From Epiperipatus broadwayi (Eukaryota; Onychophora; Udeonychophora; Euonychophora; Peripatidae), in NCBI GenBank assembly GCA_028023455.1, contig JAQFVV010013079.1, positions 122,001-186,000 on the forward strand: 64,000 nucleotides of DNA, read 5' to 3'. The position numbers and the translations under genes are program-made. Below are positions 23,994 to 35,598 of this stretch, in pieces. The notes beneath the pieces were generated by a model. That model did not search any database. It was not told where the DNA came from and worked only from the letters and a program-made list of their open reading frames with translations. Every line of letters starts with the position of its first letter. The first letter of the stretch is position 1.

Positions 23994-26191
23994 TAGTTCT
24001 TATTTGCTAATCAAGGATCCTCTTTATTTAATAGTTTCTGTGACATTTGCACCACGTGGGAATTTAATTTAGTTTTTCCATTTTTCTTACATATTGTTTT
24101 AGCCGGAGTCAGAAGTCTAAGTAGTACAATAGCAGTGTACACTTTTTATCACCTCTGTTTCTAAATTTGGATTGTTATCTAGACTTTACCAACATACATC
24201 CTGCTTATTGTTTCAACTTCTCTAAATTTGACTCTACTAATTGCCCCCCATTCAAAATATCTTAGATCGCTTGGAATTTTTTTTTTACCTATTGCAGATT
24301 AATTAATTTACTTATTATTTTTTTTTTCTTTTTGTTCAAAATGATTTAATAAATTTTCTAATTTGTTCTCGAACATTCTCTTTTTCTTTTAAAATGAAAT
24401 AACAAAAAAAGCAAACTTGACAAATAATGATTATAATAAATTAATTCCTCACAAAATAAAAACTCTTTTAATTTTATTTCAATAAATCTGACAGGTACTC
24501 ATGTATAGCTGCGATCTGCTTTAGACACGGCTGTTTCTCGTTTATTCTTAAAACAAGATCGCTTTTTTTTTTAAAAAGTTTTGTACCTGTCATTTATTTC
24601 GTCGTTAATATATATTTAACTTTCCTAGGTTCAAGCCCTATGTAACGCTATTCCGTTACAAACGGGCAGATAATTTAAGCTTACTTTTTCATGTTTTATG
24701 GTTTAACACAAAAAAAAATATTGAAAAACTTTTATTTGTGAAAACACAGAAAATAGGACTGTCCGTTTCAATTACAAAAAGACGGTAGCTTCTCTTATAG
24801 TCTGTTGGCTGCTATTTATGTGTTCTCTTTCTGGCGTTCTGGTATCATAACAACCACTGAATATTACTCGAATAAACCTCAATGCCAAACGATACAACAG
24901 AGCAAATTTTCCCGCCTGGCATTCAAGTATGATGTAAGTTTGGAGAAAATGGATACATGGAAATTAAATCCAAATTCTATTAGATTTTTCTTATTATTTG
25001 TAAACCAAAATACAAAATTGACATAACAACCTTTATTTACTTTATAAACACTAATAATTTACATATATATATTTTTTTAATAATATTTTTTTTAATTAAT
25101 TTATAAACAAATATACATAACACAAAAACATTGAACTATATGTAATAATGTTACTATGGTGACTGCATTAATATACACGAAATATGTAAAAATATCGATC
25201 CTATTTAAGTAAACTTATATTGTACTGAATTGTTTTCAAAATTTATTTATTTACCTATATGTTTTTCCTGAGTTTGATTATAGTGAATTTATTATTTTAA
25301 AGCTAGAATCAACAGTAAACAATTCTATTTAAAAGCTTTAGGTTGCCATGGTGATCAATTTAAATCTGTATTTCCAAGATCTTCCATTATCTATCTATCT
25401 ATCAAGCAAAAGAAAAATCAAATAAGATCAACAAACTTCTTTATTCTTTTTTTTTAAATACCTGGATCATTAATTTGAATATTCACAATATTATTATTTG
25501 CACAAGGCAAAGAAAACAAAGGAGATCATCGAGTCGAAAGATTATTGGCATATAATTAAAATAAATGACATTAAAAAAATCACACAATAAATATATATAG
25601 TATAGTAAATGAACCGCCATTGTAAGAAAGGAGAATTAAATCTAAGGACTAGAGATTTAGAATTACAACATAATTTAAAATAGCATAAATAAAAGTAAGT
25701 TTTGCACAGAGATTATTACATTAAATGAGAAAAGTTCTTAAAGGGAGTGTAAAGTAAAGTTCAGAAATTGGCCAGAAAGTTTAAGGTTCATTATGGAAAT
25801 ATATTATCCATTTCTTCCAGGGCTGGTTTCCTTAGTTTACATGGCCAAGTTGGTAAACGTTGGCAAAATTTGGTCGATTACTTGAACAGTATTTTAATGA
25901 ATTTTCACAATTTTAGCAGCTTGATTGGTTCAGAAAAGATTCAGCAGCTTCATTGAAGATTTTTAGGGGACTTCAGGAACAATACCCAGATTCCTGATGT
26001 TTAGCCCCTTACCATGATAGGAACACTATTTGAATTCATGATTTAAAATCCATAGAGTTTACTGCACTTCTCTACAACAAAGATGGCTTTCCCCCTCCAA
26101 ACTTTTCAGAGCTATATATACTGTATTTGATGCCTTTGGGCTAGCACTTCTTTCATTATCAATGTCACAAAATCTAGTAGTTGTTTTTAGA
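23994..26191. other. unassigned DNA
   Basis: No supported gene. 24,641-24,660 is an inverted TGTAAC..GTTACA pair that may be an LTR terminus. The frame at 25,768-25,956 has acceptable complexity in its middle part but no recognisable domain. Confidence 0.4.
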
Positions 26192-26384
26192 TACATTCCT
26201 TCGATAAGGCTTTCAAACTCATTAACTTGAATTCATTTTCTAATTAGAAAATGAATTCTTAAAATCAGAAAATGATTTTAATTAGGAAATCCTTACATTT
26301 TAAATACTTATCTTTTTTCTAATTAATAAAACTTAACCCATTGTTTTGGAAAGGGAAAATCTGAAAGCTTATCGAAAGAATGTA
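26192..26384. mobile_element. small MITE flanked by TA
   Basis: Terminal inverted repeats of about 22 bp (CATTCCTTCGATAAGGCTTTC at 26,194 and its diverged complement ending 26,382) enclose 189 bp, and the dinucleotide TA flanks both sides (26,192-26,193 and 26,383-26,384). A TA duplication and inverted termini suit a Tc1/mariner-type non-autonomous element. No transposase remains. A nested 'aattcattttct' inverted repeat lies inside. Confidence 0.5.
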
Positions 26385-26639
26385 GCTTTTAATCATTAAA
26401 GTTTTAACAAATTATTTAAAGTAAAAACAAACATTCCCGATGCAATGAAATATTTACAAGTATATACGCACAATCCATGCAGTTGTTATATATATAAATT
26501 CATGAATAATTCTATCATGAATTTATTAATAGCATTGATTAATTTAAACTCAAACGAATTAATTTTAATACACATTTCTGTAAGTTTTTTTTTTTTATGG
26601 AAATTAGCGTGGATTGAACGTATAAAGCCCCATTGCATC

Positions 26640-26735
26640 AGAAATTTAAGGTTAGTACTAGGAGTTTGAAGTGGGCTTATGGCTAGATGTCATGAAGCTA
26701 GGATCGAACTCAGATCCGACTATTTCTATATATAT
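26640..26735 (-). repeat. possible tRNA-derived SINE scrap
   Basis: On the minus strand GAGTTCGATCCTA (about 26,705-26,717) matches a pol III B box and is followed by 'catgacatctagccataagc'. No clear A box or tail was found and there is no second copy in the window. Confidence 0.25.
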
Positions 26736-26869
26736 ATACAGTGATAAAGCATGACTTTTTTAGAAACGAAAGCACATTACATATTTTTTTTTATAATGTT
26801 TTATTTTACTTGCAACAATAATTTTATGTAGAGTCTATATAATTATAGTGGACTATAAATAAATGCGAG

Positions 26870-26975
26870 ATTCCACCTTTATTGTTAAAAGGAAGTTGCC
26901 CTGAGAACGGTTTGATACTGTTAATTGTTATTGATATTGGGATTGTCTAAGTATTGACTGGTTTTAATGATCAAT
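26870..26975 (+). repeat. family D copy
   Basis: Matches the repeated segment of the D foldback ('aaaaggaagttgcc', 'ttgttattgatattg', 'ttgactggttttaatga') and the copy at 60.95 kb. Confidence 0.6.
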
Positions 26976-27503
26976 ATTAATTATATAAATGAATATTTAC
27001 TTAATTAAACATGCTCAGAAAATTATAACAATAATAAAAAATGCATTATCTTTGGTTAAAATTCAAAACGTTGAAATATATAATTTAAGATTTTATATGT
27101 AAATTGCAGATATTAATTGAAATTATTAGGACTACTTATAGATCTATTTCATATAAAAAACATTCACATAATAAAAAAATTTATTATGGTAAACATATTT
27201 CTGTTGTTGATAAACAATAAAATATACGTGCGTATATATTGTGTGTTTGCTTATATATGAATTGTTTAATATTAATATTAACATTATACTTATGAATGAA
27301 TCACTCCCGTCATCTGAGCTCACGCAAATATCATTACAAAGATTATGGTAGATGTGATTTCGCCACAATATCAATTTAATACTGGTATTAGTCTCAAGGA
27401 AACATATACTTAAAAAAAAACTTAATCTATGTTCACTACACCTATGAAAATCTTTATATATATATATGTTGATACAAAGATTTTCACGGGTTACATATGT
27501 AAA

Positions 27504-27664
27504 AGACATATTTTGCGGCTTTATCCGTGTTAAAAAAAATTTTTAATATTGATATACTGACGTTTCGACTTGGTCACAAGTGGATGACTTGTGTAATCAA
27601 GTTGAAACGTCGGTATATCAATATTTAATAATTTTTAACACAGATGAACCCGCAAAACTTGTCT
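27504..27664. mobile_element. small foldback with half hammerheads
   Basis: A near-perfect inverted repeat: left arm about 27,504-27,581, right arm about 27,587-27,664, centred on a 5-bp loop (27,582-27,586). In each arm, reading outward, CTTG..CAAG forms a hairpin followed by GAAACGTC, which is the 3' half of a hammerhead (stem II, GAAA, minimal stem III, GUC). The CTGANGA core itself falls at the junction and is lost (the right arm reads TGGATGA). It is again a head-to-head dimer. The junction truncates both copies inside the ribozyme. Confidence 0.6.
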
Positions 27665-28565
27665 TATATATATATATGCATACATTAACATCTAAATTGC
27701 ACGTTATTATTTTTATTACTGTTGTTGAATTTGAAATAGTAAAAATAAATATAAAAAGGGATTTTTTAATCCTCATTTTTAATTTCACAATAGTATTAAT
27801 TTATATCATTATAAATTATTGATATACTTAACTTAATTCATTTCATTGAATAATTTCGAGCATTCTTATATATAATGCTCTAGAACTGAAATTTCATAGA
27901 TTAAAAACTACTCATCTATCACTCTGCGGCTTAAACTTTATGTGAATTTTTATATGAACTTCCAAACAACAAACGATTGAGTTTTTTTATTGTTATTTGA
28001 TTTGTTTAATTTTAGCATATTAAATAATATTAAAATGTTTAGTTTTTTTTTAAAAAAGAGGAGATAAAAATAATAAAAAAGTTTAAATGCGTGATATTTC
28101 TAAAGAACTGTCCCATTATTCCAAGTTTTTTCTATTAATAATTAATCAAACATTTTGCAAACTTGATTTAAAAAATGAATTGGGGTTTATATGAAAGCAA
28201 AAAAAAAATTCTAGAAATAAAAATAGATTACCATTTGTTCTTACTGTACCAACAAAAATAATAGATGGTAAAATATAAATAAATTTCTAAGAATTGCTGC
28301 TTTTTTATGAGAATGTAAAGTTAAACAATAAATTAATCAATAATATTGAATTATTGAACTTCTTATTCAGGATTTTTTTAGAAATCTCAAGCTCCAAACT
28401 ATAGAAAATCCATATGTTTTTATGGTTTTATTAACTTTTATAAAATGTGAGAATACATTTCATGGCTTTTTTCATAATTATTTGATAATTAGATATTTTA
28501 ATGGTGTAAATAGCTTACGAAAATTTGTGATATTTGCTCTAAATATTATTTTTAAAATGTTAAGA
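27665..28565. other. unassigned AT-rich DNA
   Basis: No supported feature; open frames here are low complexity. Confidence 0.5.
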
Positions 28566-28823
28566 TTAAATGATATTAAACAAGGCAAAACTCTCTCCAT
28601 ATAATAGTGCTACCCTGTGCCAAACAGAGTAATCAATGGATGCCAGAAGGCTTGTGCATAAAATCCCTGTCTAATGCCTACTCATCCAATATCCCCAGAC
28701 TAGTTTCTGGCTTGTGGCCTTTGTCAGTGAGAAGCTGTATGGAGAGAGTTTTGCCTTGTTTATAAACAATAATGTGCTAGTATGAGATGGCGATCATGTG
28801 ATGCTTAATGGTTAAATGATATT
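28566..28823. mobile_element. family C insertion C2 with 12-bp TSD
   Basis: Exact direct repeats TTAAATGATATT at 28,566-28,577 and 28,812-28,823 flank 28,578-28,811. The left arm is antisense C and includes a hammerhead; the right arm is the sense C 3' end ('tatggagagag..gatcatgtgatgcttaatgg'). Both arms share the same private variants ('ctctctcc'/'ggagagag' and 'aaggc'/'gcctt'), suggesting they were copied from the same or very close templates. Confidence 0.9.
28692..28733 (-). ncRNA. hammerhead ribozyme, one core change (C2)
   Basis: On the minus strand: stem I TTCTCA/TGGGGA (6 bp with G-U pairs), core CTGACAA (G8 to A; consensus CTGANGA), stem II GGC/GCC with an A-A apposition at its base, GAAA, minimal stem III and a canonical GUC cleavage site. 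The A at position 8 breaks the C3-G8 pair, so activity is probably low. Confidence 0.75.
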
Positions 28824-29389
28824 GTTTGATGTGTATAATTTTGTTTGGTTATCGTCAACATTTTAATTAAATACCTTAACCTAGTATCAACATTACACAG
28901 TATTTTTAATAGTGTGGTTTAAATATCATGGAGTGATTAGAATTGTAATTAAATGAAACAGAAAATATAGGAGTGAATTTCATGGAATTCATAGTTTAAC
29001 ACATTTATTTTTTGTTTGGCATTATAAATCACAAATGGGACTCTAACGAAAACATACTTCATGTCAAATAAAAAAAATTTTTATTGTTTGATGATTACGT
29101 TTTTATTGTGTATTCTAAATAATTTATTTTTATATAAACAACAAATCTTGTTTTTATTTTTCTGCATGTTTTATATGATGGTGAAGTGGCTGGATTTCTT
29201 ACCAACATATATTAGCTGGTATAGTAAATAGAAATACAAGTATTTTCAGTTACTCATATATCTTAACTAAACGTCAGTAAAGTTTTATTAAAAGCATGTT
29301 GAATTTGTGAAAATGTGATTATTTTTATATGACCACTTTTATACTTAAAGTTGTGACAGATAACACTCAAATTTCATATTATTTGCATA
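28824..29389. other. unassigned AT-rich DNA
   Basis: No supported feature. Confidence 0.5.
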
Positions 29390-30690
29390 GGATTGTAATG
29401 TCAGTAACCAATGCAAGAGTTAATCAATAATGAAAGATATTAAAAATCTCTTGATTGTGGACTGAGATGGCCAATTCATAATAATCTTTATTTGATTAAC
29501 TACAATAGCAGATAACTTTTTATCTGAAAATAAATTACATGAGTTAAAAAAAATATCAAATGGAGTATTGTTAAATATTGTAAAAATAGAAGATAATGGG
29601 AAAAAAACAATTGACTTGAAAAATAGAAATATATTTTGTTACAAAGACATACATTTTGTAGGCACTGGTGAAATTCAATATTAATATAAAATGCATATGC
29701 ATTATTGTGGATATTCATAATATATTACACCAAATGGCAAGATTAGTCATTCAAATTAATAAAAGATATCAAATATAGATATGTCAGATTTATGTTCAAC
29801 AACTTGTTATCGTAATGAAAAAGTAAATGATTTTTATATAATTGTACAAAATGTCTTACATCAGATAACATTTTAAATTATTATGGAAGGTTTTAATGCT
29901 CAAATTGAAAAACGAATGAAAGAATTGTGGGTAAACTTTTGTTATAGAGTAAAATATGAAAGAGACTAAAAATTTATAAAATTTGAAAAGAAAAAATACT
30001 GTATAATATAAAATTATTTTTAGTGAAAAGTATCAAAAAGAAATTGGCACAAATACATCCAAATAAAGGTACAATAGAATTGGATTTTATTTTGATTAAT
30101 GGATAATATGTATATCAACATTGTAGCATTCTTGATAGATACAATACAGAAAATAGTTATAATTATCAAGATATAAAATACATGTTGTTTAAGAGATTTA
30201 AACTATTAAAAAAACAATATTAATAGTTGATATTTCTAACTTACAGAATTATTCAAGGAATTTAAATTGGAATGTAAAAATCATATCAAAATATTAATGG
30301 ATTTTTAAGAAGATTCAGGCTTAAATGAGATCAATAATAAGATAGATGGTATTCTACTGAGAACTAGTGATATAAAATAATTTACCAGTAAATATTTAAC
30401 TAAAGCAAAACATTATATAAAATAATGTAAAAACAAAAATATTTTTAAATGATTCATTAAGAAAATCTGAATAACTGAAATGCTACAAAATGGTAATATA
30501 AGTATATGATATGTCAATAACAGCTATAGATGAGGATAAAATTCCCAAATGTATAAAAAAATGTCATGATGTACAAAAGAAACCTGTTTCAGCTATAATA
30601 TAAAAAGTTGGGAATACTACTAAAAAGTAAGACACCTTACAAAGTTAAAGAAGAAATTGTTAATACAGTAAAGAAGATCAAAATAATATA
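29390..30690 (+). pseudogene. RTE LINE fragment (5' part), plus strand
   Basis: A strongly decayed copy of the RTE element at 41.2 kb. 29,735-29,980 aligns with its endonuclease region ('atggcaagatta', 'gattttattttgattaa'), and 30,530-30,670 aligns with the start of the reverse transcriptase. Many frameshifts and stops. It ends inside the RT region next to a convergent RTE fragment. Upstream, 29,440-29,480 resembles the RTE 5' UTR ('gattgtggactgag'). Confidence 0.7.
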
Positions 30691-30694
30691 ATCA

Positions 30695-31660
30695 TCCATT
30701 ACGATTTTTAATCATTATCATGCAAGATGACAATTTCTAAATTTAATTCTGTTTCTCCTACCCGTAATCTCTCTCCTTCATATCATACCATCAAACTTTT
30801 TATTTCATCTATCATTCTCACATATGGTCTATCTAACTTTTTTACAATTTCTTTGGATCCAGATTAAAAATGACAACTATCTCTTTTATTATCTCTTCTA
30901 TTAATATGTCAATAGCAGTTCTATTTAAGTCTCTTAATTTTTTCAACTTTGTCAATTATAACTGGTCAGTTTATCCCCAAAGTATTTCAGTTCTGATCTT
31001 TTATGATTTTCAACATATATTTCTTTTTATTTTGTTGAGTTATCTGAAATGTCTCTAAAATGCTTTTCTCTTAAGTCTCCAAGTCTTAGATCCATAAATA
31101 AGCACTGATAAATACATATATTAACAACTTTCATTTTTAAACACATATTTCCTTTTAACCTTAAATTATTTCTACCAAAGCATTACATTCAAATTTAATT
31201 TTATAATTAATTTTATCTATGATGCTTCCCTCTGTACTGGACATTGTTAACTTCTAAAATATGATTTTCAATTTTTATTAGCTCATTTTAATTGTTTATC
31301 TTTAGTCTTACACTTTTACTTTGATATGATATCTCTTGTAACATTTTCTGAAAATATGAATCATTATTTGCATATTGTCTGTAAAATCTAGAAGATAAAT
31401 AATGTTCATGTATTTTTATACTCTTAGTTTTCAATGTTCATCAACAAATTAATTCTTGTAAAATTTTTGTAAAAATTTTTGCAGATAACTAATTAACTTG
31501 TCATATTATTTCATTAAAGTTAATCTTTTTAATGGTACCATGTAATCTAATCATCACAGTTTGTATTTTCATATATATTCTTCAAAATATGATAAATTCT
31601 TGAATCTATATCTTTATGACTCCACACTTTAATTATTAACAATATAACTTTTACAATCAC
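30695..31660 (-). pseudogene. RTE LINE fragment (3' part), minus strand
   Basis: On the minus strand it matches the 3' half of the RTE copy at 55.2-56.0 kb: the 'GHIARR..NRW' C-terminal region, the 'ITYGSETW' block (about 31,080) and the RT region near the catalytic box (about 31,380). The 3' terminus, with an ATCATC-type end, lies at about 30,695, abutting the plus-strand fragment. Broken throughout. Confidence 0.7.
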
Positions 31661-33000
31661 AATACATTCTGTATTGTTAATAATTGTAAATAAAGAAGTG
31701 AGACATGAAATTAACTTTATGAAATAGAGGAAAACTATAAAAAATGATGAAATTAATATTAAAACAGATATACTGTTTTACGTATATATTTAGAAAATAC
31801 CTCCCTTCCCCGTTTAAAAGACTAATAATATTTTAAATCTGACTAGTAATATTTTCAAAAAAGACTAACAATATTTTTAAAAAAAAAAAAGAAAAAGAAA
31901 GATATAATGAAATTTGACTGCAATTAAAAATGATAAGTTGGTCAAATTAAAAGAAATCAAACTTTTTAAAAGAAAAGCAAATAGTTTATATTTGCAGTTA
32001 AAGAAAGTATAAATCTTTCTTTATTAAAATTAATAAATTCAAGTGAGAAAAACAAAATCATTTAGATAAAAATCTCTTTACTGCTTTTCAGCTCATTCTA
32101 TATTTCAGAAGAATAATTTGTGAAGCAGAATAACTGTAGGGGTCAAGTCATTGCCGCAGGCAAGAGAAAATTAATTAAAATTTTGAAAATACCTATCCTG
32201 ATAAATAAAAACAGTCTGTTCCTACCAAAGAGAAACTGTCCAATGAATTGGAAAATTAATGGCATGAACATGGATGAAAACACACCAAAACCAAATGGAT
32301 TCAGCAGGCACTTACGATGAATTTATTCTGATAAAGAGGAAAGGTATAAATAGGCTCAAAAATCACTAGAAATTAATTAATTGAGTCAGAGACACAAGAT
32401 TTAGCTACAAGAGTACTAAAAAAGTAAACAATGGAACCATCAAACAGCTTAATGAAAAATCATTATAATATGATCTTCGGCTAAACTATCTGTTTTCTCT
32501 ATCTGCCCACCATGTGGACTCCAAGCCTTGCCTAGAAGTTTTAATGTGTCATTCAAGACACACACCCAGTTATTTAGTAATGCAGTAAAGATGAAGACAT
32601 GAAATTTAGAGGTAAGCAATTAAAAATGATTCAATTACAATAAGATATGAATTAAAATTATAGCTATTAATTTTTATAAAACAAAAGAGAGAAAATGTTA
32701 TATTATTAGTCTTAAGAAAAGTTTTCACAATCAATTATTAACTTCAGTCAAAAATTGACAATAGTTTTTTTTATCTTTATTTAAAAATGAAAACAAGAAA
32801 TGAAAATCATTATTATTTAATTAAAAACACTCACACACATATATATGAGTTATATATTTCATTAGTTAAATGCTAATTATTTCATAAAATTTAAGATATG
32901 TTCAAATAATAGAAATACTTCTAATAATAATTATAATAATTATTTCAAATGAACCAGCTAAATGGAAATGTCAATCAAAGATATGATAAAAATAATACAA
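31661..33000. other. unassigned DNA
   Basis: Mostly AT-rich. 32,100-32,590 is of higher complexity with a 66-codon frame at 32,120-32,320, but no domain is recognised. No repeat match inside the window. Confidence 0.4.
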
Positions 33001-33430
33001 TGCTATATGAATCATAAATACTTATGTGCATGTTATCTATATCTTAATCAAATAATAAAATGTATGTGTATAAATATACATCTATACTGGATTGGATCAT
33101 AAATGCTCCAAAACATGGAATTGCTGATATTACGTGCTTACTTACCTGTAATGATTTTTAAAAATAATAAAATGCTATATGAATCATAAATACTTATATG
33201 CGTGTTAGCTATATCTTAATAAAATAATAAAATGTATGGGAATAAATATACATCTATACTGGATTAGATTATAAATGCTCCACAAACATGGAATTGCTGA
33301 TATTACCTGCTTACCTACCTGTAATGATTCTTAAAAATAATAAGATGCTATATGAATCATAAATGCTTTTGTGCGTGTTATGTATATCTTAATAAAATAA
33401 TAAAACATATGTGTATAAATATACATCTAC
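33001..33430. repeat. 172-bp tandem repeat, about 2.5 copies
   Basis: The segment 'tgctatatgaatcataaat' starts at 33,001, 33,173 and 33,346 (periods 172 and 173), followed in each copy by 'tatatcttaat' and 'aatatacatcta'. A small satellite-like array without coding content. Confidence 0.8.
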
Positions 33431-33600
33431 CTGAAATGCTTTCCTAAACCCAGAATAATATTTGCAATACTGATATTATCTGTACATCTACCTGAAATGC
33501 TTTCACATACCTGAAATGATAATTGTACTACTGATATTATTGACACATCTACTGAAAATGTTTCTACTGACCCAGGAATAAATGATTACAAACATTGATA
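33423..33600. repeat. 61-bp tandem repeat, about 3 copies
   Basis: 'acatctacctgaaatg' or a close variant occurs at 33,423, 33,484 and 33,545, each followed by an 'actgatatta' block. It continues directly from the end of the 172-bp array and shares its 'acatcta' segment. Confidence 0.7.
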
Positions 33601-34230
33601 TATTAATATAATATGTATAACCTACCTAAATTATTTCTAAACTTTTTCTCATTATATGAACTATATTAGAAGGACTTACTAATGAATTATTGTTATTAAT
33701 ATTGTTGTTATTAAAAATTAATCTAATCGTTTAGTTCAATTTTTGCATCACTAGTTATTTGTTGCATCTTGCTCACAAGAATCTCATGCCTCCTGAGCTA
33801 TGTTTGCCTAACCAGATGATGGCAAGTAAGGTTATAGTGAGATGGAACTCTCGTGACCATTTGGGAAACCAAACACATAAATATCTAGATGCTTCCAGTC
33901 TCTATGGTACTATATCCTCTGATGAGCAGGAAATATTGTTGTAGATGAGGTGACAACTGCATTGGGGAATTCCAAGTGATAGTTCCTTTCTGCAATATGC
34001 TCATCAGGAAATAAAACCAATGAAGAGTGGGGTTGGTTCTTGTCTGGTTACAATATTAATATTTTTAAAAAAGCAAGTGAAGAAATCATAAAATTCTTGG
34101 AAAAATTATGAAGCAGTTATACTATATGGCTGACAAAATGCAATAATAGTACTGTTAATTAAATGAATATAATTAAATCATCTACACCCTTTATTACTGT
34201 TTAGCCATGCTTTTATTTTACCCCACCCCC
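33601..34230. other. unassigned DNA with one higher-complexity patch
   Basis: 33,750-34,030 is less AT-rich and holds a 61-codon plus frame (33,759-33,944) with balanced composition, but there is no recognised domain and the frame closes at a TAG. It could be an old exon or a repeat remnant. Confidence 0.35.
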
Positions 34231-34233
34231 TAA

Positions 34234-34282
<49 letters not shown>

Positions 34283-34440
34283 ATAATCATTTATATATCC
34301 ACATATACTTTTTTATACCTCTATATAATTATTATCTATTTATATATTACAAATTTTACTTTTTTCATACTCGATATTTATCAATTAATACTTCTTTTAA
34401 TCACACACACACATATATATATATATATACATTACAAGCA
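34231..34440. repeat. (TA)n / (CA)n microsatellite-rich stretch
   Basis: TA dinucleotide runs at about 34,237-34,279 and 34,413-34,429 with a short CA run between. The plus open frame here is only the translated microsatellite. It borders the Penelope-like pair. Confidence 0.8.
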
Positions 34441-34520
34441 TAAAGCTAAACTAGTCAATATAAAATCAAAACTATCCCAAAACCAAAATTAAACCAGACC
34501 AGCATAAAAATAATATTAAA

Positions 34521-34564
34521 ACACAACCTAATGTTTCACTGCTACAAGCAGACTTGTCAAGTGT
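34521..34564 (-). ncRNA. hammerhead ribozyme in PLE-1 3' UTR (left copy), U3/A8 variant
   Basis: About 35 nt downstream of the GIY-YIG stop codon on the minus strand. Stem I ACAC/GTGT (4 bp, perfect), core TTGACAA, stem II CTGC/GCAG with a TTGTA loop, GAAA, a one-pair stem III (C-G with a 5-nt loop), GUU cleavage site. As in the B copy at 6.04 kb, positions 3 and 8 are U and A. Hammerheads are a known component of Penelope-like elements. Confidence 0.7.
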
Positions 34565-34598
34565 AAAGAACCACAAAAACTACACAATAAATGTAATA

Positions 34599-35098
34599 TT
34601 AAAAACTACCCACAAATCCATTCACTTCCCATCCACCCTTAATATTAAAAGAACTCTTAAATAAGTTAATTGCTTCAGAATAATAAATTTTCAATAATAA
34701 AGACTCTTTAATTCTTTTTTTGATTTCATTTCTCTCAAAGAAGACAACCTTAGCTTCATCAAAATCAATAGTGTGGCCTGTATCTTTTTCATGGACATAC
34801 AAAGCAGAACTAAGATATCTATTTTTAACTCTACTTTTATGAACCTTTATTCTTTCATTTAAACTCAAACTACTCTGACCTGTGTAAACTTCTTACAAAT
34901 AAACAAGGAATAAAATATACTACACCAGGAATAGTCTTTCTATCAAAAACTTCTTTTGTATTATTTAATAAATTATTCAATGTAACACCCCTTTTCCAAG
35001 CAATTTTCTTATTTCCAAACAATTTACTATTTCTACACACAATTTTATACGAAGACAATTTAAATGGCAAAGAAATAAAATCATATTTTTCTTTAACC
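34599..35098 (-). pseudogene. PLE-1 GIY-YIG endonuclease region (left copy), frameshifted
   Basis: The minus-strand frame 35,070-34,870 covers the RT-endonuclease linker ('KIAWKRGVTLNNLLNN') and the GIY part ('GVVYFIPC'). One or two single-base deletions near 34,890 shift the frame, and the rest continues in 34,868-34,599 ('LYVHEKDTGHTIDFDEAK', 'RIKESLLLKIY'), ending 'NGFVGSF'. In Penelope-like elements this C-terminal endonuclease cleaves target DNA for priming. The reverse transcriptase is absent by truncation. Confidence 0.85.
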
Positions 35099-35099
35099 T

Positions 35100-35501
35100 T
35101 GGAAAAGGGGTGTTACATTGAATAATTTATTAAATAATACAAAAGAAGTTTTTGATAGAAAGACTATTCCTGGTGTAGTATATTTTATTCCTTGTTTATT
35201 TTGTAAGAAGGTTTACATAGGTCAGAGTAGTTTGAGTTTAAATGAAACAATAAAGGTTCATAAAATTAGAGTTAAAAATAGATATCTTAGTTCTGCTTTG
35301 TATGTCCATGAAAAAGATACAGGCCACTCTATTGATTTTGATGAAGCTAAGGTTGTCTTTTTTGAGAGAAATGAAATCAAAAGAAAATTTAAAGAGTCTT
35401 TATTATTGAAAATTTATTATTCTGAAGAAATTAACTTATTTAAGAGTTCTTTTAACATTAAGGGTGGATGGGAAGTGAATGGATTTGTGGGTAGTTTTTA
35501 A
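35100..35501 (+). pseudogene. PLE-1 GIY-YIG endonuclease region (right copy)
   Basis: Continuous frame from the truncation point (W-K-R-G-V-T-L) through 'GVVYFIPCLF' (GIY side), 'KKVYIGQSS' (YIG side), 'SALYVHEKDTGHSIDF' and 'KESLLLKIYYSEEINL' to a stop at 35,499-35,501. No genuine start codon: the copy is 5'-truncated in the linker. The domain itself is uninterrupted, unlike the left copy. The RT core is missing, so it cannot act alone. Confidence 0.85.
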
Positions 35502-35554
35502 TATTATATATATTGTGTAGTTTTTGTGGTTCTTTACACTTTTTGTGGTTCTTT

Positions 35555-35598
35555 ACACTTGAGAAGTTTGCTTGTAGCAGTGACACCTTAGGTTGTGT
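35555..35598 (+). ncRNA. degenerate hammerhead in PLE-1 3' UTR (right copy)
   Basis: Same place and design as in the left copy: ACAC/GTGT stem I, core TTGAGAA (U3 and A8 retained), a stem II hairpin, but GAAA is changed to GACA, which should abolish cleavage. Confidence 0.65.

Noticed and set aside
27144-27509. 121-codon minus open frame
   Set aside because: Long for this DNA, but composition is dominated by I/Y/N/S from AT-rich sequence with no recognisable domain; it also runs into the foldback border.
33905-33925. CTGATGAGCAGGAAA on the plus strand
   Set aside because: The four bases between core and GAAA cannot form stem II; chance occurrence.
34234-34443. Open frame of alternating tyrosine and isoleucine
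   Set aside because: Translated TA microsatellite.
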